DNA of 64,000 nt, from NCBI GenBank assembly GCA_000827325.1, contig KN832870.1, forward strand, positions 6,434,610 to 6,498,609, given 5' to 3'. This document shows positions 57,095 to 64,000 of the stretch, piece after piece; position 1 is the first letter of the stretch; each line of letters starts with the position of its first letter. Under the pieces are notes generated by a model, which saw only the letters and a program-made list of their open reading frames with translations, was not told the DNA's origin and ran no database searches. The stretch comes from Oidiodendron maius Zn. Taxonomy: Eukaryota; Ascomycota; Leotiomycetes; Myxotrichaceae. Both the position numbers and the translations under genes were made by a program.

Positions 57095-59427
57095 TATTGA
57101 GACGGATTTGCATAAGAACGAATATTTCGGTTTGGATACTGATGACACGATTGATGTACTTGATGTAGAAGTTGAAAGAAATTACAGCACTAATCAGCTC
57201 GGTTTAAATCTTCAGAAGACAACTTTTCACGAGGATAGTGTTGCCAGAAGTAATACTGGAGTACAAAAGCTCTGGCCACATTTTATCGAGCCGTAGAAAT
57301 ATTGAGGTGCGCAGGGGTAATTTTAGTGCATTCAGTACACAATGGCATAAATACTGCAGTAATACTGCTATAAATATCGAAGCCCAAAATTTTGTACCAC
57401 TGGCAACACTGCATGAGGAATTGAAATTAGCTTATGTTTATATTAGTAATTGTACACTAAATCGTGCATTTCAACTTTATCAGACACAGTTGTAGCTATA
57501 TAGGTGGCTTATAAAAGTGGCGAATAGAGTTAAGTCCTTCCGCGTCGTCCCGCGAGTGCAACTCCACAGGCGACCTCATGAGCGGCGGGCAATGAGAAGG
57601 GGTTTAGGTGCGCGCGTTGGGTTTACCTCCAGCTAGATGCATTTTAACCTCGTGAGATGTACTTGGTAAGTCTGTTGCGGGGCAGCTCTTAGGCCTTTGG
57701 GCCTCGCACTCAAGATAGCTCAAGTCAACTCCCTCGTGATGGTCCTTTCAGAGAGTGCGCTACCATCACCACCACTTGGACAGAGAAGCATCCCGTATAT
57801 GCAGGCAAGAGCAGTGTTTGCCGGAGCGGATTACCCGCAGAGCTGGGGAGGCTGGCTGCTGACTGCCGCTTTGAGGCATCCCCGCTCGTGCCCGTCGGGC
57901 CCAGAACAAGCCACCCACTCGCTGGAGATCAGGCTGGGCGGCGGTGTACCGCTGTGAGAGAAAGGCAATGCGAGCTCTGGAGAATGACATAGACACACAT
58001 CATCGTACCCAGGGCAAAGAAGGATAAGAGACCGGACAGAGGCGAAAGGCAAAAAACAACGGGCCAAAGCAGATCAAAGCCAAAGACATTGGGACCGTGC
58101 AAGTCATGCAAGGCTGACGACCAGCCTCGTTTCGGAACGGGGAATTGATACACAAAGGCTTTGCCATTTCGCACTTCCAGCTTTGGGACGGTTCGGCAAT
58201 GGCCACAAACGGGCGTCTACTATGTACCACACAGTCTTGGTTTTGCCGTAGCACAAAGCTCCGTTTCCGACTTGGGCATCGCAGTTCGCAGTCTGTAGTC
58301 GTGCAATCGTCGTGTGCCGTTCATGTTTTTTTAAATTTTTTAAGGAGGGGGCGTGCTTGTAATTCGAGGATGTGGGAGGACTCTAGTAGAAACTTTACTA
58401 AGTGATGGCATTGGGTGGTTTTGAAATTCATTTCCTCAGTGCACACTGCATTGTTCTACTTTTAGTCATTCTTCTTTCTTGCGGTATCGTTTGTAGTATT
58501 CCTTGCGCTTATATTCGATGAGCGCATATAGTGGATACGAGTACCGAGGCCTGAGCATTCTCACGAGCATTTACTGATTGGGCAAGGACGGTGACTTGTA
58601 CGTGCCGAGGGATTCTATACGAGCCGCGTCAGCCTTAAGAAGAAACGATTTTCATCGTCCGCCCTACTTAGGAGGACTAACAAAGTCTAACTCCACATAT
58701 GCTTTGCTAGTATCATTATCCAATCAAATTTTGTACTGTCAATGCTCCCTACATGCGCTTCTCTAGATAACTGTGCTTCTTGTTCCTCGTTGCGCAAGAA
58801 TGGTACACGGCAAAGCCACTGTAGGGAATAACGCTGGGGCGACTCCTTGCAAGGGCAGAATATTTGAGCTGAATGCGATATCTAAGGCCTCGGTCTCGGT
58901 ATCTGATAGGCCTCGTGAGACTAGGGATTGTCTCAGATTAGTTTCCCTGGTGCTATCTTCTCCATGGTTTGCATGAGCTGCCTTCCCCGATACTATCCTG
59001 GGACGCAGGCATAACCTCATCAGATAAGCGACAAGATGCTAAACTTCATTGGCGTTTGGATGGAACCCTTCCAGTGGCAACGGCGAATCGGTGCAGCACC
59101 ACGCCCCTTCCCACCTTCCCCGCCCATGCCACTCAGGGCGACAAGTACTAGATGTACATTGCGACTGTGCGACTGCGTACATTGGGTCCTGGTCCTCGGC
59201 AATGGTGAGTAACAACCCCGCTCCGGCTCGTAACTTATTGCATCCACATACCACCGCTTATGTAAAATCGACATACCAGCAGATCAATTATGATTTTCGG
59301 CCTAATGGTATATGGATATTAGTCATCATTTGGATTTAGTGAGCACTCACTAAATTTATAGGGCATACTCACTAACCCCGTATTTCTCCATTCTGGCGCG
59401 TTTCTTCCCAGACAACAATCATGAATC
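57095..59427. other. Intergenic, no gene recognised
   Basis: 2.3 kb with several short overlapping frames but no family match. The 57238-57495 frame has a repeat-like low-complexity composition. The last 100 bp lead into the regulator's start codon. Confidence 0.45.
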
Positions 59428-61050
59428 ATGACGGACAACACAGCTGCTAAACGCCGACGGCAAAAGCATCGAAAGAGGAGGAGCGGATGTAGGACCTGCA
59501 AGTAGGTGAATCATTCCATCACGTGCCAAAATATTGACACCATGTTTGAACAAAGGGCCAAACACATCAGGTGCAGTGAAGAAAAGCCGGGCTGTGCAAA
59601 TTGCGCAAAGTCGCGCCTCTTATGCTCTGGCTATGATGATGCTCAATCAGATCAGACTCTCGTGGCAGTTTATATGGACGTGGAGCAATTTAGGAGAACC
59701 TTCCTGTCCACGCCTCGACCACGTTCACTCTTCGCGCTGTCCTCTGTGGTAAAGTTAGGGCCGGATGAGTACCGAGCTCTTGAATTCTTCCAAACGCAGA
59801 CGTTACCGGCAGTGTGCCCCATCTTCCACTCAGAGCTTTGGGAGCGGGCTCTACTAGCAGCGGCACACTCGGTGCCAGCAATACTGTACCTCATTCTCGC
59901 AACTAGTGTTTATCATCAAACCCTGAATTCCTTGGGAGTCAATGCGTGCCGACCGCTAGATCGAATCGAACTCCCCAATACAATGGCACTGAGGTATTAC
60001 ACGGCAGCTGTGCGGCTAGTGCGGGAGAGTGCTGCTGCCGCAGATCCTCCGATGCAGATCATTAAACTCGCATGTATCATGTTCACTGTGCTCGAGTTCC
60101 TTCGAGGAAATCGAGCGATGACTATCTCACATCTCCTCAATGGCATGAACTTGCTTGAGGATCGGCGTATGTCTCGGCAACCGGATGCCTTCGAAAGTGA
60201 GGTAGAGTCGACTTTAGCACGGTTAAGTCTCATGCAATCCCTGTATGGCCGCCCAAGGAGCGTCCTGTTTCCAGCACTACAGACTGTTCCAGTAACAACA
60301 GCGGATTGGATCTGCACCACACCATTTGCCAACGTCCAGGACGCGAGGACAGCAATGCTCCATTTGAGCAGTCGAGTATTCCTCTTTGTCCGCAAAGTGG
60401 AGAGTGTTCAAGGGTCACCTCAGACAACGGATATCCTCGCTGAGCAGGAGAGTCTCAGATCGCAACTTCTGCAGTGGAAAAACAAGCTTGAAGAGCTTTC
60501 TGGCAAGGCGGACGCCAGGGCGATAGGTCTCTTACGGGTCTATCACGCAATTGCCCTCATCTTTCTGAAGACGGTAATAACACAGTACCAAACATCATTT
60601 GATCTGTATATCCCGGTGTTCCGCTCGGCAATCGAAACGTTAGAGACAATTATTGACGGGATAATGCTCGCATCTGGTGGACCGATCGTATTCTCTCTTG
60701 ATTTAGCTATCATCCCGTGTCTCTTCTATACAGCGATTAAGTGTCGGCATCCGCAGCTAAGACGTAAGGCTGTATCTCTCCTAAGCAAAGTGCCTCGAAG
60801 AGAAGGCTTGTGGGATGCTAGAGAAGCTGCCCTCATTGCGGAGCACATTATAGAATTTGAAGAACGGCATATGCCAGAAGGCGAGCTTGATGGGTGCTAT
60901 TCCATACCCGAGGAAGCTCGGGTCCAAGATGTGGATATAAGAGAGACGACTGAATCGGCGTCACTTTGCATTGTCCTGAGATGGAGGCCATATGCTGCTT
61001 GTAAGGAACTTGAAGAATTATTTGTATCTATAAAATGGCCATCGTCGTAA
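59428..61050 (+). CDS. Zn2Cys6 transcription factor
   Basis: Two exons (59428-59501, 59556-61050; 54-bp intron) give 522 residues. The basic N-terminus (KRRRQKHRKRRSG) leads into a full zinc cluster, GCRTCK, then AKHIRCSEEKPGC and ANCAKSRLLC, that the intron interrupts. The body is of the fungal_trans_2 type: ALEFFQTQTLPAV, LGVNACRPLDRI and the usual helix-rich stretch to the end. An earlier ATG at 59421 is out of frame. It lies 154 bp tail to tail from the lipase gene. Targets unknown; no cluster evidence. Confidence 0.88.
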
Positions 61051-61204
61051 CGGCTGAGCGATTTGGCATCCCTCACAACGCACCCTGGCGTACCCATATC
61101 CATGTAGTATAGTACACAAACAAGAGTTCCAAGACCACCTCAGCGGCCCACCTGAGCAAGCAAAGTCTCTCCACTATGCTTCTTCATCCTGCCGCCACTA
61201 ATCG

Positions 61205-62578
61205 TCATATAGACCCAATGCTGGAAGGGCCGATTGGCACTTGAAGCAGAGCCATCAACGCGTCCACAACCGTCTCGCCCAGTATTGCAAGAGACCTCGG
61301 ATCCAATATGTCGCTAAGGATAGTCCTCGTTCTGCATCTAGTGGGTATAGGAACACCGTTGAACCGATCTATCAGGAAGTTGAATGCATCACCGGCGCCA
61401 GTGATAGCCTCAGTAACGTGTTCACCAAACATGTCCCTCACATACTCGATCTTCGCCCCTTGCGAGCAGAGCTTTTGGACAAGAGCATCAGTGTCAGCGA
61501 TTGGAGATACCTCGTCCCCTAGAGCTTTATAGGCGAATACTGGCATTTGCGGAGTCCCGTGGCGCCCCATGTAGCCCGTTTTGTTCAGAATAGATTGGAC
61601 GACAGGGTCGTCAAGTATATGAATTCCAATGTCGAAATATGCAAATATATCTTGTAGCGCAAAATCCAACGCATCTTGAATTAGGCACTGAGTTAATGGT
61701 TTCCTAAAATAAGCAGCCGTTGACGGAACGAGGTGTTCATCGAGTAAAGGTTGAAGGGCAGGGTAGGCGGAGGCGAGGCCAAGGATACCAGTTGGAGCAA
61801 AACCGGCAAATAAGCCTTTGTTTATGGTCTTTAAAACAGAAGGAACGCTGGGAATAAGACCCCCAAAGGCAGCACCAATGAAGTTTAGCTCAAGTGCATA
61901 GGTAGCTTGAAGTTCTGCTGCCCACTCGGAGGCTAAGGCACCGCCGGAATAGCCCCACATCTGGTAGACAGCATTGGGAGAGATGCTGGTTAACTGTCCC
62001 GATACAAGGATCGCCCGGATTGAGTCTAACGTTGCCTGGCCAGCCTGTATACCTGATGGATATGCAGAACTGAGACCCTCGTGATCAGGCACGTTAACTA
62101 TCCAACCTTGGTCTAAAGCAGCAACCATGAGTAGCTGCTCGGCTGATACAGTGCCACCATCCAAGGTGTTGGAGCCGAACTGCAGCGTATAGGATGGCGC
62201 GCAGTTGGCCCATGACGAATCCTCCCCAGTTTGGTATGAGAGTACTCGTGTCGTGTTGGCATTGTCCGGCACAATCACAGTCGTAACTGCCGCGGAAGCA
62301 TTGCCAAGGCTATCCGTAGATCTGAAGAGCAGTTGATACGCTGCATTGGTCTGCAAAGGGACAATGCCTCCAAATGCCAGATGGCCAAGAGTTCTCGACT
62401 GTAGAATAGCTCCAGGCTTTTGGTTCTCATAACCTGCGGGAGGCACATAGAATGGATCAGACGTCGGTGGAAGGATGGCAGAGCGCTTTGAAACCTGGGG
62501 CGCTTCGGGTATAACAGCACCGAAAGCCAATTGGAGCAGGAGGAGATAATTGAGCGCAATAGCTTTTATCGGAGCCAT
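61205..62578 (-). CDS. LIP-family secretory lipase
   Basis: A single exon gives 457 residues starting MAPIKAIALNYLLLLQLAFG, a signal peptide, followed by a KR processing-like site near residue 31. The Candida-type LIP (secretory lipase) fold is clear: nucleophile Ser211 in WGYSGGALA, Asp355 in YKALGDEVSP and His387 in FGEHVTE. Conserved blocks are VPPAGYENQKPGAIL, SYQTGEDSSWANC and VPDHEGLSSAYPSG. It should hydrolyse triacylglycerols or esters outside the cell. The start used is the ATG that directly begins the signal peptide, not the frame further upstream. A related lipase begins just beyond the right edge. Confidence 0.92.
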   Translation of the reverse strand: MAPIKAIALNYLLLLQLAFGAVIPEAPQVSKRSAILPPTSDPFYVPPAGYENQKPGAILQSRTLGHLAFGGIVPLQTNAAYQLLFRSTDSLGNASAAVTTVIVPDNANTTRVLSYQTGEDSSWANCAPSYTLQFGSNTLDGGTVSAEQLLMVAALDQGWIVNVPDHEGLSSAYPSGIQAGQATLDSIRAILVSGQLTSISPNAVYQMWGYSGGALASEWAAELQATYALELNFIGAAFGGLIPSVPSVLKTINKGLFAGFAPTGILGLASAYPALQPLLDEHLVPSTAAYFRKPLTQCLIQDALDFALQDIFAYFDIGIHILDDPVVQSILNKTGYMGRHGTPQMPVFAYKALGDEVSPIADTDALVQKLCSQGAKIEYVRDMFGEHVTEAITGAGDAFNFLIDRFNGVPIPTRCRTRTILSDILDPRSLAILGETVVDALMALLQVPIGPSSIGSI

Positions 62579-63855
62579 TTTAACGTATTGGGGTGCGTAG
62601 AAAAGAACAAGTAGGAAAAACAAGAACGATGACGGACTACGTATATATATAGTTATCGGACGACAAAAGTATATTTAGCCTGGCAAAACCAGAAAGCCAT
62701 TTTCGTACATCTTTCCTTCTTCAGAGTTTAGCTTGCACGTACCGTAAACCATGCCCCAGGTCAGTGGTGGCACACAATTCGTATTTAGTAGCGGGTCTTT
62801 CACAATCCCAAGAAAGTTGTTGGATTTTGTTGTCCTGGCAGTTCGCCAAACCCACCGGACTGGTGAGTCGATGGTATCAACCAAAAAAAGCGGGGAGGAA
62901 GAACATGCAATAAAGTTGGAATAATGTTTGGTGGCGTAGCTGCAGAACACAAGGATAAGTTGCAGGTGCCGAGGTATTCGTATTCGGCCTCGTTACTCTT
63001 GCCGCTTTTTCCCAGGGTAGATTTAGTTGTACGAAGAGTGCGAGCAAGGTGGGGAAGCAGGGAAGTGTTGATTCTCTTTTCCTTCCCCGCCAACTTAGCT
63101 CGCTCTACCCCAGGCTGGTGCCCCGCGAAGCTGACATATTGTCTTTGCCAAGCACGAGCCTAAAATAGGCATGCCAGATAGCCTGCAGCTTCGCAATACC
63201 AGCAGGTTACCAAAATAGTCCAACACAACAGCCGAACAATATAAAGCCGCCAACAAAGTCTAGATTAAAGTCCTATTCCACTACCGGAACATTCCGCTGT
63301 CCGTGGCGGAGCATTTGATGCCGGCGGAAGCATTAATTAGTCCACCCCCGTGGTGCGAAGTCAATGAAGCATCAGCCGTTCATACGCTGAGGCTCAGCAC
63401 CTGTGCGTCTGCGGCACAGTGCCAGTGTGCCAGTGGTACAGTACGGCCGATGGAAGATCACAGGAGAAAACCGACCCTTTGATTTGGACGCCCAGTAGTT
63501 GGTGTGGGGGTCTGAGCCGACAGTTAATTCCATCTGTGTGCAAAAGAGTTCCTCCACCTGGGATACTGATAAGGGAAGTCGTAGCTCAGTACATTGTGCG
63601 CATGTATTTAATCTGTGCCCCATGCGAGTATAACTTATCAACGAGTTACGAGAGCATCTACATCAGAGATAGGACCAATCTTATCCAAGACACCTTTCCG
63701 TATAAGAGGGGAAGTTCTACAATTTTTCTCACGTCAACTATAACCCCCATCGTTTGCACTAAGCCACGAGGGCCTGGGTCAGAACAATCAACTTACAACC
63801 GAACCGTGCGGCTCACGAAAAGCTCACGATGCGGACTATGGAGCAGTAGATACTC
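62579..63855. other. Intergenic between two lipase-like genes
   Basis: The left part is the likely promoter of the LIP gene (a TATATATA box near 62643). No gene recognised further right. Confidence 0.5.
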
Positions 63856-64000
63856 CTAGCTCCATTCGATAGATGGCATCACAACGCGAAAAGCGCGCAA
63901 ACCTGTCGTGTAGCCAAACTCATCTCTCACATACTCGATGTTTACTCCTTGGGAGCAAAGCTTCTTGACTAGAGCATTAGCATCACAAACATCATCCCCA
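63856..64000 (-). pseudogene. LIP-family lipase, C-terminal part, runs off the right edge
   Basis: The minus strand reads GDDVCDANALVKKLCSQGVN then IEYVRDEFGYTTG before a stop at 63856. This parallels GDEVSPIADTDALVQKLCSQ of the neighbouring lipase. The catalytic histidine motif GEHVTE is replaced by GYTTG, and the frame ends about 20 residues later, whereas the intact gene goes on about 70 more. The rest lies outside the window. It is probably a truncated or decayed tandem relative. Confidence 0.7.

Noticed and set aside
57238-57495. Frame of 85 codons after the sugar transporter
   Set aside because: No start context, no domain and no conserved pattern; not supported as a gene.
58763-59274. 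Several overlapping short frames in GC-richer DNA
   Set aside because: Frames overlap on both strands without any family features.

Overview
The window is nuclear DNA of a filamentous ascomycete (Pezizomycotina). The reasons are many genes with introns of about 40-150 bp (mostly 45-85 bp) with GT...AG borders and ACTAAC/CTGAC-like branch points, several Zn2Cys6 binuclear-cluster regulators, a Yap/AP-1-type bZIP, a GH51 arabinofuranosidase, kievitone-hydratase-like and LIP-family secreted proteins, and C-to-T type stop codons that look like RIP. Gene models below were spliced by hand; coordinates run from start codon to stop codon and include introns. Species cannot be named from this alone.

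Layout. 1-2.6 kb holds remains of a secondary-metabolism locus: the 3' part of a PaxM-like FAD monooxygenase, an LTR scar, and a decayed cytochrome P450. 4.4-7.5 kb has an adenosine-deaminase-like gene tail to tail with a Zn2Cys6 regulator. 9.2-11.8 kb has a second regulator, then a copia fossil (12.9-13.6 kb). 13.6-19.3 kb holds an FAA-hydrolase-family enzyme, a type I extradiol-dioxygenase-like protein and an acetoacetyl-CoA synthetase; the last two share a divergent promoter. 21-28.7 kb carries a secreted kievitone-hydratase-like protein, a regulator, a small GFA-type zinc protein and a PLP enzyme of the cystathionine gamma-synthase family. 30-37.1 kb has two FAD aromatic hydroxylases (phenol-hydroxylase-like and salicylate-hydroxylase-like) and an MFS transporter, all on the minus strand. 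38-44 kb is a graveyard of second copies: an FAA-hydrolase pseudogene, a CTF1-like regulator with a stop, a salicylate-hydroxylase pseudogene split by a solo LTR, a pogo-type fragment and an acetoacetyl-CoA synthetase tail. A small bZIP gene follows (44.6-45.3 kb).

45.3-49.2 kb is repeat-rich: a nearly whole Tc1/mariner element, paired palindromes and MITE-like repeats. 49.2-50.5 kb has a six-exon aquaporin with XIP-type motifs. 52.1-57.1 kb has a GH51 alpha-L-arabinofuranosidase diverging from an MFS sugar transporter. 59.4-64 kb has a regulator, a LIP-family secreted lipase and the start of a lipase-like relative at the right edge.

How the genes may work together. The hydroxylases, extradiol dioxygenase, FAA-hydrolase, acetoacetyl-CoA synthetase and transporter have the right chemistry for uptake, hydroxylation, meta-type ring opening and recovery of an aromatic compound. 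Partly decayed second copies of several of these steps lie in the same 30 kb. This cluster reading is inference; the individual family calls are well supported.
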